Origin: Amphibalanus amphitrite
Lineage: Eukaryota; Arthropoda; Thecostraca; Balanomorpha; Balanidae
NCBI RefSeq assembly: GCF_019059575.1
Contig: NW_024882718.1
Location: 1-64,000, forward strand
Direction of reading: 5' to 3'
DNA: 64,000 nt
Part shown: positions 11,705-22,656 of the stretch, one piece after another
Numbering within the stretch: position 1 is the stretch's first letter
Layout of the letters: each line of letters opens with the position of its first letter
Notes under the pieces: generated by a model
The model's database searches: none
What the model was told of the DNA's origin: nothing
What the model saw: the letters and a program-made list of their open reading frames with translations, nothing else
Program-made: the position numbers and the translations under genes

Positions 11705-12651
11705 TTAACCCTCGCCCGTAAACGGCGATCTGCCACCTTCGCCCATGCAGGGGGGGGGGGTTGGTGCGACCCCCCCTTGGCGTTTGAAAACGGAGCGTCG
11801 TAGAGCTTAGCGGAAAAAACCAACGGATTGCTCTCAACGAGATCTCGCGATTGGTGGTATATTTTTTGGTCGTAGGTCAACATTTGACCTACTTTTGACC
11901 GGTCAAAGGTCAAATTTTCGGAAAAATAGACTTTTTTTCAACTTTCCGCGGCGATTGCGGCAAAACGGTGGGCGATATCGACTTGAAACCTTCACTATCG
12001 TGTTCCTTGATCAATTCTCTATCGTTTGGTATGTATTTCGTTTCCCTAGCTCTAAAAATGGCGCGTTGGGAGCGCCGGAAGTCGGCAAGGTCACAGTCGG
12101 CGGCAGAAATTCGAAAAATCAGGATTTAAATTTTTGAAATCTGATTGTATTTTTGGATTTGGGAGGTCCATTTGCTCCCTATAGAAGCTAATATTGCTGC
12201 ATATTCCCATTGAGGTGACAAGAATTAGCAAAATAGTGGTTCGGGCGCTTTTCAAAAATAGTACCGGACGCTGTTCCTCTTGTGACGTCATAGCTCCGTG
12301 ACCTGACCTGACCCGGTCAAGTTTCTTATACCATATGATAGCCAATACTTGCCCCAACATGCATGGGAAGTTTCATCACGATCCATCAACCGATGTCCGT
12401 ACCACCGGCAGGAAACCTCGGGCGTTGGCACTCAGTTTGTGAAAATCCGGCCGGAGGCTGTTCCCTTTGTGACGTCATAACTCCGTGACCTGACATGACC
12501 CGGTCAATTTTTTTATCAAAAGATGCGCAAGGTTTGCCCTATAAGGTACCCAGAATTTGGCGGCGCTGCGCGCCGCCGTTTTTACACTATTTCCGAAAAA
12601 CCTCAGGGGGGGGGGTTGAACCAACCACCCCCCTACATGGGCGAGGGTTAA
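11705..12651. mobile_element. TTAA-flanked TIR element, subfamily G, copy 1
   Basis: It starts TTAACCCTCGCCCGTAAACG and ends ATGGGCGAGGGTTAA, 947 bp. It carries G-run/C-run hairpins at both ends (about 11751-11776 and 12606-12633) and the subterminal palindrome GCGGCGCTGCGCGCCGC near 12560. A near-identical copy is at 28820-29767. The direct repeat GGTCAAAGGTCA (11901-11912) and TGACGTCA-like sites lie inside. No coding region. Confidence 0.85.
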
Positions 12652-13205
12652 AACCCTCGCCCCGTTGGGGGGGGGGCCATTTTGGCCCCCCCTGTGGTTT
12701 TTCCTGAACAGCAAGAAAACGGCAGCGCGCAGCGCCGCCAAATTTTCAGTACCTTCCCGGGCCTCAATTTGACACCTTCACACCAAATTTCAAGTCTTAG
12801 GTCACCTTAGGTCAGGAGTTATTGAGGTCAAACTGAGGTCATGTTCGAGCAAAAATGAGCAAAAAACATGCAATCTTGAAACGCTCACCAAATCTACAGT
12901 TATCAAGCAATTTCAAAGTTCTTTATATGGTCTAGTAGACAAAAAGCGGCGCTACAAAACTGTTATTTTGGATTTTCAAAATTTTGGGTTTTTGACCCCA
13001 AAAAGTCAAAAAATTGATTTTTTTTAAACTAAAAAAAAAAATCCAAAATGTTTCCGAATTTCGAAAAAAAAAAACGGAATATATGTGATAGTCCCTGCGC
13101 TCTTCTATATACATACCAAATTTCAGATCGATATCTCGTTTTTTGGCCAAGTTATAGCGAAAAAACTGTTCAAAAATGATGACGTCAAATTTTTGAACTC
13201 AATTT

Positions 13206-14719
13206 TTAACCCGGCAGTTGCTGGGGTATTTCGCCACCCACCGTTTGCTGGGGGGGGGGGGGGCGTTAAACGCCCCCAGCCGATAACTCGAGAACCAATA
13301 GGCGCAGCGAAACGCACGAGGCGGCAAACGAAAGAACGCGACGAGACGCTTCAGATGAGTACTTTAAACTTGAATTTTGAGGTCACAGGTCAGGTCAAGG
13401 TCAGGTCAAACACCTGAAATCGGGCTTTCAGTAGCATGGACTTCAGGACTTCGCAATGGGCGCCTCTCGTTATAAACTCTGTCAAAACGGTGCACAATCC
13501 ATCATATAAGGCCTACAAGAGTGTCAGCTCCATGCAGGGGTCAGTCAAGCATAGGTCAGGCAGTGGCGCGGGAACTTCTTCCAGACTGGGGGGGGGGCTG
13601 AACCATCATAGAGATCAACCTAGGGTACCCCCAAATCTAGTTTTCTCATCGGTTTTAGGCCACTTATTTTTCAGACCTTCGCCTTTTCAACGAAAAAAAA
13701 GAAGAAAATATTTGCAAAAAAGTGAGGTATTCCGTCTCAGCTGAGTGAAGAAACCACCGTTTTGGCAACCTGGAATAAAGGTTTTAAACTGCCAAATGAG
13801 TTGCCGAGTCAGTAAAATAGGTAGATTTTTCACTCACATGCTTTCTTCCTTTGTGACTCACAACCCCTAATTTTGGGGGGACAAGCTGCCCCAACGGTTC
13901 CTGGCCTCATGAAAAGTTGTGAGGCACCGCCCCCACGGCCCCAGAGTTGTGAGGGCAAGCTTCCCCCACTGCCCTCTCCCCCGGTTCCCGCGCCTATGTA
14001 TGAATCTATGAAATTGTGTTGGTAGATTTCCGATTTCGATTCCTCCAGCTGGGGGGGCTCAAATACATTACGAGCCCCCCCAGCCGAAAAGTTGGAGGGG
14101 CTCAGCCCCCCCTAGCCCCCCCCGTTCCCGCGCCACTGGGTCAGGGTCAAGGTCAGGTCAACCGGGCAGGCACATATCCCCGAAAATAAAAAACTGATAT
14201 TCGCAGCCTGTGACACATGTTGTATGGGTAATTTGGGGCGTAGAGCACGATGGTGACATTCATTTTGTCATATGTGTACGTGTTTGGCTAAAAAACTTCA
14301 ATTTAAGAAATGCATGTATCATGGTCGTGAAGTAGTCACGAGAAATTGCCAAGATTCAGTTCAAGATTTTGGAAAATGCGGAACGATAATCAATAATCGA
14401 AGATAGCCATCTGATTGCTCATGGTATTGGCAGTCTAATGGCGTTTACGGCATGTCTGTATGTCTATTCTGTGATTTTATATGATGTTTTGAACATATGC
14501 CGTTTTTGGTCGAAAACTCAGAAATCATGACGTCACTAAAACCTCGATATCTCAAAAATTTTCCGACCGATATTTTTGAAACTTTGTCACAATAAACTTC
14601 AATCAATTCCCTACAGGTACCCAAAATTTGGCGCGCCTGCGGCGCGCCATTTTATTGCTATGGCCCGGCGAAAAAAGTGGGGGCGTTTAACGCCCCCCCC
14701 CCAGCAACTCGCGGGTTAA
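13206..14719. mobile_element. TTAA-flanked TIR element, subfamily I, nested in H
   Basis: It is bounded by TTAACCCGGCAGTTGCTGGG and CAGCAACTCGCGGGTTAA. The host sequence joins across it exactly as in the uninterrupted relative near 27380-27400, where the site reads TTTCAG instead of TTTAAG. This shows TTAA target-site duplication. The element is itself interrupted by a 578-bp hAT-like element at 13561. The uninterrupted version is at 18595-19521. Confidence 0.85.
13561..14138. mobile_element. hAT-like MITE, CAGTGGCGCGGGAAC family, copy 1
   Basis: The ends are CAGTGGCGCGGGAAC and GTTCCCGCGCCACTG. The flanks are GGTCAGG at 13554-13560 and 14139-14145 (7 bp exact). The empty site is visible in the sister element at about 18944-18952. 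The interior has no gene. A second copy lies in opposite orientation at 16754-17336. Confidence 0.85.
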
Positions 14720-14895
14720 GCGATTCTAGACCACTTACGGCAAAACAAAGACCACCATTGAACTCCCCGTGACGAGCTGCATCGAATCGACACCCATTTT
14801 ATGCAAAATAATAACTTTGAAATTTGACCTAATTGACCTAATTTGACGCCAATGACAGTATTGTGACATTTGATCGCGTTTGACCGCGGCGGGTT

Positions 14896-14986
14896 GTCGC
14901 TGGTTTCGGCAGCTCAGTGGATACACGCTAGCGTCGTGGGGTGACCGGTTGGAGAAACCCGGTTCGAACCGTCCCAGGTGCGCGAC
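14896..14986 (+). other. tRNA-like sequence (SINE head)
   Basis: GTCGC at 14896 can pair with GCGAC at 14982. Between them are an A-box-like block (CAGCTCAGTGGATACACGC) and a strong B-box (GGTTCGAACC at 14960-14969). The variable region is long and the folding imperfect, so this looks more like a SINE head than a tRNA gene. The following few hundred bases have no recognisable tail. Confidence 0.45.
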
Positions 14987-15669
14987 TTATTTTTTCCTAG
15001 ATGGAACGGTTTGCTATTGGTGACTGCGACCACACATTAGAGGAACATAAGAGTTGGGACGCCGCGCTATCCAAAAACCCCAGTTCCCACGTCTCTGGAC
15101 GATTGATGTGCGAAATAATAGACACCAATGAGCTCAATCAAGGCCTTAATACATATCTGTTAAAAACAATGTAGCTCCGCAACTCGATGCACGTGTGATA
15201 TAAATTCTATCGGCTGTCCCAATGTCACGTTTAAGTGTGTCGTAATGTGCATGGCAAGTATGATGATAGGCGCAGTCTTGGGGACAGGACATTTTAACAA
15301 CTGCTTTAGCACAATTGTTAGGTAGAATAATTGGCGCCTTGAGACGCGAAAGTTAACTACACTCGCTCAGCCGCGCGATGGTCCGTGCTCCCACCCCACC
15401 TCACTCCCCAGCCCTCGCCAGACGCCGCGCCGCGCCGACCCGAGCCATGCCTCCGGGCACGGCCCTCACCGCTGCGCTGACGTCACAGGCGGCCCACATC
15501 GCCTTACAGCCAGCGACCCAGACCGGTGGCATACGGTGTGGGTAGGCTGTGCCGCTTGACAAGTAAGTGAAGCGGCACAGTCTACCGGTACCAGGCGGCT
15601 GCTGCCAATGCTGAGCCATAGGAACCCGGTGGATAAAGAGTTGTGGAACATCAATCTGCCCCCGAGTGT
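14987..15669. other. Unassigned region
   Basis: No gene is supported. A small inverted repeat, GTGCCGCTTGACAAG with AGTGAAGCGGCAC (about 15550-15578), lies where the rest of the broken lectin gene would be expected. Confidence 0.4.
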
Positions 15670-15819
15670 ACATTCATGCACGGCGTCCTTATATAGGCTC
15701 ACGGCGCTGGAGACCCAGTAGCATTTGTCCCCGTGTGCTTTGAAGCGGAAGGGGCAGCCGCCGGCGACGACGGAGACGGCGGCGGCCACCAGCGTCAGGC
15801 ACAGAGTCCACGTCATCAT
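15670..15819 (-). pseudogene. C-type lectin-like gene, truncated after the first third
   Basis: On the minus strand the frame starts MMTWTLCLTLVAAAVSVVAG, a good signal peptide. It continues CPFRF...DKCYWV...HEC, the first three conserved cysteines of a C-type lectin-like domain. After HEC the reading frame no longer resembles a lectin: the WIGL, WTW and final Cys regions are missing. The intact relative at 29835-30299 has 154 residues, so only about 50 remain here. TGACGTCA lies at 15828-15835, 8 bp upstream of the start, as in the intact gene. A TTAA element begins 201 bp upstream. Confidence 0.75.
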
Positions 15820-16020
15820 GATGGCAGTGACGTCACTTCTGACAGTGTTGTTAATAACGTGCTTCTCAGCTTAGCACCTGTGGGGTAAATAATGCAAAGT
15901 GAAGGTCAGCACCGGCGGATCCGATCAATTGGTTCACGTTTGTCATGAAATATGTTGTCGAAAAAAACAGCATATCTGTTTGCACCTTTTCAGACGTCAA
16001 ACGTCAGAAAACTTTCAAGT
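15820..16020 (-). promoter_or_regulatory. 5' flank of the lectin pseudogene with TGACGTCA
   Basis: The region shares GTGACGTCA, then GTGCTTCT.GCTTAGCA..TGTGGG with the 5' flank of the intact lectin gene at 30300-30365. Conservation of this block suggests a common promoter or 5' leader. The TGACGTCA palindrome is the cyclic-AMP-response-type site of bZIP proteins; binding here is inferred. Confidence 0.45.
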
Positions 16021-16196
16021 TAACCCGCGCCCCACTGGGGTCTGTGTATAACACGCCCTACTGGGGGGGGGGGGGCTATTCATAGCCCCCCCCCCCCTGC
16101 TAACTCCGAAACCACTGGGCCGATCGTCAAAATTCAAACGGCGTCTGATAGCCCCGGAAAAACTGTCGAGCGAAACCTAATTTCATTGACCTCGAG

Positions 16197-16423
16197 TGTT
16201 ATGTAATGGGCCGTGTGCACACCTGTGCAGACCCCTGCCTGGGCATTGGCGGTGGCCGATATGTGAGTTGCCTGCTACTGTGTGTGTGATACCTGGGTCG
16301 GTCCCTGCCCAGGTCAGGGACTGCCTGAGGGGACGATCCTCCTGTCGTCCCCACCACCGTGCTACAATACAGTCAGTCGGAACCGAGCGGTGGTGTGTCG
16401 ATGGTGGGCCGCGAGACATAACA
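16197..16423 (+). repeat. 5' LTR of the decayed gypsy element
   Basis: The 227-bp unit has inverted terminal TGTTATG/CATAACA, the TG...CA rule. It is followed by TTGGCGACGAGCGGAG, which resembles the TGGCGACGAGGC after the LTR of the second gypsy element. No 3' LTR is found. Confidence 0.7.
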
Positions 16424-16452
16424 TTGGCGACGAGCGGAGTGAGGACGGAGCC

Positions 16453-17883
16453 ATGCCGTTGAGGAAGATTGAAGAATTTCACCAAGGACAAGATAACTGG
16501 GAAGAGTATGCGGAAAGGTTGGACCAATTCTTCGTGGCTAATGACATCCAGGACGATGCTAAGAAGAGGGCCATTCTTCTCAGCAGCATGGGAGCTCGGA
16601 CATACGGTACGGTAAGATCGCTGTTGTCACCGAAGAAACCAAATGAGGTGACGTATGTCATGATTGTTGAAACATTGAGCAAGCAATTTTGTCCGCCCAC
16701 ATCGGTAACTGTCTCAAGATATCGGTTCTTTTCCTGTTGTCGAGTACAGTCAGCAGTGGCGCGGGAACCGGGGGGGCTAGGGGGGGCTGAGCCCCTCCAA
16801 CTTTTCGGCTGGGGGGGCTCGTAATGTATTTGAGCCCCCCCAGCTGGAGGAATCGAAATCGGAAATCTACCAACACAATTTCATAGATTCATACATAGGC
16901 GCGGGAACTGGGGGAGAGGGCAGTGGGGGAAGCTTGCCCTCACAACTCTGGGGCCGCGGGGGCGGTGCCTCACAACTTTTCATGAGGCCAGGAACCGTTG
17001 GGGCAGCTTGTCCTCCCCAAATTAGGGGTTGTGAGTCACAAAGGAAGAAAGCATGTGAGTGAAAAATCTACCTATTTTACTGACTCGGCAACTCATTTGG
17101 CAGCTTAAAACCTTTATTCCAGGTTGCCAAAACGGTAGTCTCTTCACTCAGCTGAGACGGAATACCTCACTTTTTTGCAAATATTTTCTTCTTCCTTTTT
17201 TCGTTGAAAAGGCCAAGGTCTGAAAAATAAGTGGCCTAAAACCGATGAGAAAACTAGATTTGGGGGTACCCTAGGTTGATCTCTATGATGGTTCAGCCCC
17301 CCCCCCCCCAGTCTGGAAGAAGTTCCCGCGCCACTGACAGTCAGAGTCTGTTCAGGAGTTTGTGGCGCGCCTGCGACAGCTGTCACGGGATTGCAAATTC
17401 GAATCGTTTCTTGATCAAATGATCAGAGACCGGCTCGTGTGTGGAGTTAACTCTGACCCCATTCAGCGCAGGTTGCTGGCAGAAGCTGAGCTGACTTTGC
17501 CGCAGGCAATCAAGATTGCTGTGGCAACGGAAACAGCAGGTCAAAACCTACAGGAGCTGCAGCGGGAGCTGGCCAGCCGGTGGTGTCCGCTACGGGGGAG
17601 ACGGCAGTGAACCGTGTCCGGACGGGCCCGTCAGCCTCACAGCGGACCAGCCAGGAGCGACACAACGCCAGTACATAAGCAAGCGCGGCATGAAGGTGAG
17701 AGATGCTGGCGCTGTTTGAACAGAACGCACTCTGAATCCGAATGCTACTTTAAACGTAAGCGCTGCTTCCAGTGTTCCAAGTACGGGCATACTTCGGCCG
17801 CTCACCGGGCAGGGACGGTGAAACATGTTGGGTCGGAGGTGGTCCGTCAGGAGGTGCAGGATCTGGGGAAGAGCAGAGTGTGA
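16453..17883 (+). pseudogene. gag of the decayed gypsy element, interrupted
   Basis: Gag forms the retrotransposon's particle. The frame from 16453 (MPLRKIEEFHQGQDNWEEY) corresponds to the second gypsy element's Gag N-terminal region. It is interrupted at 16754 by a hAT-like element whose 8-bp duplication preserves the flanking codons, and resumes at 17337 (VQEFVARLRQLSRDC). It breaks at 17610 by stop and frameshift. A CCHC zinc knuckle pair (CWRCLNRTHSESEC, CFQCSKYGHTSAAH) lies in another frame at about 17704-17810. Confidence 0.75.
16754..17336. mobile_element. hAT-like MITE, CAGTGGCGCGGGAAC family, copy 2
   Basis: This is a 583-bp element with ends CAGTGGCGCGGGAAC and GTTCCCGCGCCACTG. The exact 8-bp duplication is ACAGTCAG (16746-16753 and 17337-17344). 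It is opposite in orientation to the 13561-14138 copy and shares G-runs and the AGTCTGGAAGAAGTTCCCGC end. Removal of element and one duplication leaves the gag frame open across the site. Confidence 0.9.
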
Positions 17884-18594
17884 TGGAGGCAGACACTGAA
17901 GAATGTGACTTTATCGGGGAGGTTTTTCAGTGTCGGGAGCGGATTCATGTGGTGAAAAGCCGGCCTCCGATCATGCTGGACATGTCGCTGGATGGGCGTG
18001 ATGTCAGGATGGAGCTTGACACGGGTGCATCTGTATCCGTCTGTTCGTTCAGCAGGTTTCAAGAGCTCTGGCCGGAGAAGAAACGCCGTCTGCAGCCAGC
18101 AGCCGTGCGGCCTCATCCTACACACCTTCTCAGGCGAGCCTTTGAAGGTCCGAGGTGAGGTACAGATGGACGTGGTGTACCGGGGAGAGTCGTTTAGCCT
18201 GCCCCTGGTAGAAGTTGATGGGACAGGGCCGCTGCTCTTCGGCAGGAACTGGTTGGAGAGCATCAGACTGGACTGGAGAACCATCTGCATGGTGACGACG
18301 CAGACGCTGGGAAGCGGAGTTGAGTCTGTGCTGCATAAGTACTCTGATGTGTTTGCGGATGAGTTGGGATGTGCGAAGGGGATTGTGGTAGATATCCCGA
18401 TTGACCCAGACACACGCCCCATCTTCTACAAGCCCAGACCGGTACCGCTGGCGTACCGTGCTGCTGTCGACGCCGAGCTGGACCGTCAGATCCGGGCCGG
18501 GCTGCTGGAACCGGTGAAACACTGCACGTGGGCTGCACCGATCGTCACTGCACTGAAGGCGTCAGGTGAGGTCCGTCTCTGTGGTGATTATCGG
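17884..18594 (+). pseudogene. Protease and start of reverse transcriptase of the decayed gypsy element
   Basis: The aspartic protease active-site motif DTGASV occurs near 18019-18036. A frameshift near 18110-18155 moves the frame. The sequence then continues with the protease C-terminal part (LLFGRNWL), the linker HKYSDVFADELGC and the start of reverse transcriptase (YRAAVDAELDRQIRAGLLEP, then VRLCGDYRL). It stops at the TTAA element inserted at 18595. Comparable segments are in the second gypsy element's polyprotein. Confidence 0.75.
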
Positions 18595-19521
18595 TTAACC
18601 CGGCAGTTGCTGGGGTATTTCGCCACCCACCGTTTGCTGGGGGGGGGGGGGCGTTAAACGCCCCCAGCCGATAACTCGAGAACCAATAGGCGCAGCGAAA
18701 CGCACGAGGCGGCAAACGAAAGAACGCGACGAGACGCTTTAGATGAGTACTTTGAAGTTGAATTTTGAGGTCACAGGTCGGGTCAAGGTCAGGTCAAACA
18801 CCTGAAATCGGGCTTTCAGTAGCATGGACTTCAGGACTTCGCAATGGGCGCCTCTCGTCTTAAACTCTGTCAAAACGGTGCACAATCCATCATATAAGGC
18901 CTACAAGAGTGTCAGCTCCATGTAGGGGTCAGTCAAGCATAGGTCAGGGTCAAGGTCAGGTCAACCGGGCAGGCACATATTCCCGAAAATCAAAACTGAT
19001 ATTCGCAGCCTGTGACACATGTTATATGGGTAATTTGGGGCGTAGAACACGATGGTGACATTCATTTTACCATATATGTACGTGTTTGGCTAAAAAAGTT
19101 CAATTTAAGAAATGCATGTATCATGGTCGTGAAGTAGTCACGAGAAATTGCCAAGATTCACTTCAAGATTTTGGAAAATGCAGAACGATAATCAACAATC
19201 GAAGATAGCCATTTGATTGTTCATGGTATTGGCAGTCTAATGGCGTTTACGGCATGTCTGTATGTCTATTCTGTGATTTTATATGATTTTTTGAACATAT
19301 GCCGTTTTTGGTCGAAAACTCAGAAATCATGACGTCACTAAAACCTCGATATCTCAAAAATTTTCCGACCGATTTTTTTTGAAACTTTGTCACAATAAGC
19401 TTCAATCAATTCCCTACAGGTACCCAAAATTTGGCGCGCCTGCGGCGCGCCGTTTTTATGCTATGGCCCGGCGAAAAAAGTGGGGGCGTTTAACGCCCCC
19501 CCCCAGCAACTCGCGGGTTAA
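18595..19521. mobile_element. TTAA-flanked TIR element, subfamily I, inside reverse transcriptase
   Basis: It is bounded by TTAACCCGGCAGTTGCTGGG (18595) and CAACTCGCGGGTTAA (ends 19521), 927 bp. The surrounding gypsy frame stays open if one TTAA is removed, so the duplication is exactly 4 bp. The body matches 13206-14719 without the hAT-like insertion. Confidence 0.9.
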
Positions 19522-21196
19522 CGGTCAACAAAGTAACGCCGCTAGAGAGGTACCCGATGCCCAAGACTGAGGAGCTATTCACGCTGTTTCAGGGTGCCAG
19601 AATTTTCACGAAACTAGATCTGAAAAGCGCATATAATCAGATTCAGTTAGATAAAAACAGCAGGAAGTACATGGCTATCAATACGCACAAGGGAATATTG
19701 GTACCGACTAGGCTGGGTTTTGGATATGCCTCAGCCCCGGCGATTTTCCAGAGATACATGGAATCGCTGCTCGCTGGAATCCCAGGAGTTGGTGTGCTGA
19801 TCGATGACGTCATTGTCTCAGCAGGATCCGAACAGGAACATCTGCAGCGGCTGGAGGAGGTTCTGAGACGTCTGTTGGAGGCAGGACTGCGACTGCAGCG
19901 GAAGAAGTGTCAGTTCGCGGCATCAGAAGTGGTGTATCTGGGACACCACATCACGGCAGATGGTATCAAACCAACAGCAGACAAGGTCAGTGCCATTGAA
20001 AAAGCCCCAGAGCCCAAAAACTTGAAAGAGCTTCAGGCATGGCTCGGCCTGGTCAACTATTACGCGAAGTTCCTGAAAAACCTCGCCACAGAACTGGCAC
20101 CGCTGTATCAGCTGCTGAAAAAGGAGCAGAAGTGGGAATGGGGCCCAGCTCAGAGGAAGGCGTTTCAGAGTACGAAAGGAATGCTGAAATCAACCCTGAC
20201 TTTAGCGAACTTTGACGAGACAGCTCCAGTCATTTTGGCTTGTGATGCCAGCCCGGTGGGGGTAGGATGTGTCCTAAGTATCATGGACAGGAACCATGTT
20301 GAGAGGCCAGTTGCGTTCTACTCGCGGTCTCTGTCGGAGACTGAGAGACGGTATTCCCAGACCGATCGCGAGGGTCTGGCAGTGATTGCTGGTCTGGCCA
20401 GGTTCAATTTTTACTTGGCAGGTCGTGAATTCTTGATCCGGACAGATCATAAGCCGCTGCTGGGTATGCTTGGAGGAAATAAGCCGGTATCACTGATGGC
20501 CTCTCCCCGGGTGACACGACGGGCTATGCTGCTCTCGGGGTACAAGTATAAGATGGAATATGTACCGGGTATCAAGCAGGGACACTGTGATGGATTGAGC
20601 CGACTTCCTGTGTCTGCAGGATCGCCCCAGCTGCCCGTTCCAGCTGAGACGGTGCACCTGATGCAGTTCTTCGACTCGTCACCGGTCACCGCTGAGTCCA
20701 TCCGTCTGTTCACCGCCAGGGATCCTGTGCTGAGTGCCGTTCTGCGCTTCACCAGAGAGGGCTGGCCGTCGGGCGACCTCGTGATGCCAGAGCTGGTACA
20801 GTACCGAAGCAAGGAAGGTGAGCTGAGCATTCAGGATGGATGTTTGCTGTGGGGGTCACGGGTGGTGGTACCCCCCAAGATTCGGCCTAGAATTCTGTCT
20901 ATGCTGCATGAGGGACATCTGGGAGAGAGTCACACGAAAAGTTTCGCTCGTATGTATGTCTGGTGGCCTGGGATAGACAGAGAAGTCTCTGAACTGGTGC
21001 GTCACTGCCCGACATGTCAGCAGTATCGCCGACAGGCACCCGTGACGCCACTCAGTCCGTGAGCTTGGCCGAAAAATCCCTGGGACCGAGTGCATATTGA
21101 TCACTGCCAGTTCGATGGCCACCTGCTGTTGATTGTTGTCGATGCGTACTCAAAATGGATTGACGTGCACTTGGCCCGTTCCACGACAGCCGAGAA
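19522..21196 (+). pseudogene. Reverse transcriptase, RNase H and partial integrase of the decayed gypsy element
   Basis: The frame from 19522 carries reverse transcriptase (FTKLDLKSAYNQI, then GVLIDDVIVSAG where the usual YxDD-type catalytic pair appears as IDD). RNase H (ILACDASPVGVG) follows. The integrase zinc-binding region (HEGHLGESHTKSFARMYVWW, then HCPTCQQY) leads to a stop at 21061-21063. Integrase core sequence (DRVHIDHCQF, DAYSKWIDV) continues in frame beyond the stop to about 21196, where the element ends. The stop and the missing end show that it is not functional. Confidence 0.85.
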
Positions 21197-22205
21197 GTCA
21201 CCGATGACGTCACAGGTCAGGTCAAAGTAAAAATTATTAGCACTTTGGCTTGTTCACATTTTGGGCTCTGGCCGCCGTCTTACAAGTCAGATCAGGCTCA
21301 TTTTTGGTTTCCACACTCGTGAACAGATGCTTTAGATACCTTGAGGGTACCAAACTTGTGCTTTGATTTTCAGGTCAGGGTCAGGTCATCACAGGTCACG
21401 AAAATATCATATCATGCGTCGGTCACGTGACACATGTTGTATGGTCCATTTAGGCCATAGATTTCGAATTTGATGTCATCTGTGTCATTCGAGGTCATTT
21501 TGAGTCGAATTTAGCTTAGGTCAGGTCACTTTCAGGTCAAAAAGGTCAAATTTTGAAGTTTAAATTTTTCAACAAAAAAAGTGTCTATTGGATGCAGTTT
21601 GAGCTCAGGAACACGATGGTGCCATTTATATTGGTGTACGATGTCAAATACGTACTGAAAAATTGATTTGAAAAATTAATAATTGTGAATTTTTTGCAAT
21701 AATGCGTATAACTTGGCCATTTTTGAAGATATTTAGCTAAAACTTGCTAGAGTTAGTCATAATCATGCGTTCTGTCACATATATTCCGGTTTTTTCGAAA
21801 AGTCAAAAACTTTTTGAAAAAAATATAAAAATATAAATTTTGAATATTATTATATAAAATTTTCGAAATTTTCTAAATTTTGAAAATCCGAGATAGCAGT
21901 TTGATAGCGCGGTCAATTCTGAGTCCTTTCATGCATAGAAATTGGATCTAGCTTAAAAACTGAGCGCTTGGGAGCGATTGCCGTGGTTCAATGTTTTGCG
22001 TCGAAATCGGCCGAACATGACGTCACTCTGACGTCATTTCCGGCCGACCTATGGTAGCTACGAAGTTCAAATTTTGACACAAGGTGTCAAATTAATGCAG
22101 CCGAAGGTACTGAAAGCTTTGTGTCAATCCGTCAAGCGTTTTGGAAGTTATTGCAGAAAAACGGGAGGGGGGCTATAAATAGCCCCCCAGTGGGGAGCGG
22201 GTTAA

Positions 22206-22656
22206 GTTACACGTCAACTAGCGCCCCCCCCCCCTGTGTCGGGAAGGGTATGAATGAGACAAATGTCGTTCTGTCAAAGATCTTTCAGTTTCCCATTCCG
22301 TTGCACTCTAAATCGTGAGAAGCCTTGCCATGCTGTGTTTCAATTCATGATTCTGTTTATGACTTTTTTACGGACAGTTCAGGCCTTCAATTTGATACCG
22401 GCCATAGTGGCCACTATGCGCCACTATGGCCGCCATAGTGGCGCATAGGGGCGCATAGTGGCGTTTGTCGAAATGAATAAAATAAGGGAGCTGAATGAAA
22501 TGGGCTAAAATAAATTAAATACGCTCGAGGCTTTACATCGAGAGATTCATCCAGCAAAAGTAGATTTACCAGATCCGTTGGCGTTGGGCAAAAGACGCTT
22601 CATTTTTTTTTTTTACTTTTACGTCTCTACAATATAAGCGATGTGCAGCATTAGCT
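22206..22656. other. Unassigned spacer with CCATAGTGG repeats
   Basis: No gene. A GC-rich cluster of CCACTATGG/GCGCCACTATG inverted and direct repeats lies at 22399-22460. Parts of 22300-22595 resemble 31780-31965 (for example TTCAATTCATGATTCTG vs TTCAATTCATAATGC), suggesting a diverged shared repeat. Confidence 0.4.

Larger units (their letters stand above)
12649..14850. mobile_element. TTAA-type element, subfamily H, 3' truncated, carrying a nested element
   Basis: It starts CCCTCGCCCCGTTGGGG directly after subfamily G's right TTAA. The body matches 26838-28031. It is interrupted at 13206 by a subfamily I element, resumes at 14720 with CGATTCTAGACCAC, and fades out near 14850 before a tRNA-like sequence. 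The right terminus is missing. Confidence 0.7.
16197..21196 (+). mobile_element. Ty3/gypsy LTR retrotransposon, decayed, 3' truncated
   Basis: It starts with an LTR (16197-16423, TGTTATG...CATAACA), then a primer-binding-like TTGGCGACGAG. Gag, protease, reverse transcriptase, RNase H and part of integrase follow. It stops inside the integrase core and has no 3' LTR. The retroelement's GTCA at 21197-21200 is shared with the host element, suggesting a microhomology deletion. Two elements are inserted: hAT-like at 16754 in gag and a TTAA element at 18595 in reverse transcriptase. Domain order (protease-RT-RNase H-integrase) defines Ty3/gypsy. Confidence 0.85.
16021..22205. mobile_element. TTAA element, subfamily A, carrying a gypsy element
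   Basis: The outer boundaries are TTAACCCGCGCCCCACTGGG at 16021 and GAGCGGGTTAA at 22205. The two parts, 16021-16196 and 21197-22205, together equal one subfamily A element (reverse of 986-2168). They are split precisely between CCTCGAG and GTCACCG by a decayed gypsy retrotransposon. With that insertion and two more inside it, the whole structure spans 6,185 bp. Confidence 0.8.

Noticed and set aside
22121-22318. Frame spanning an element end
   Set aside because: Crosses the TTAA boundary of element 16021-22205; a translation of terminal repeats.
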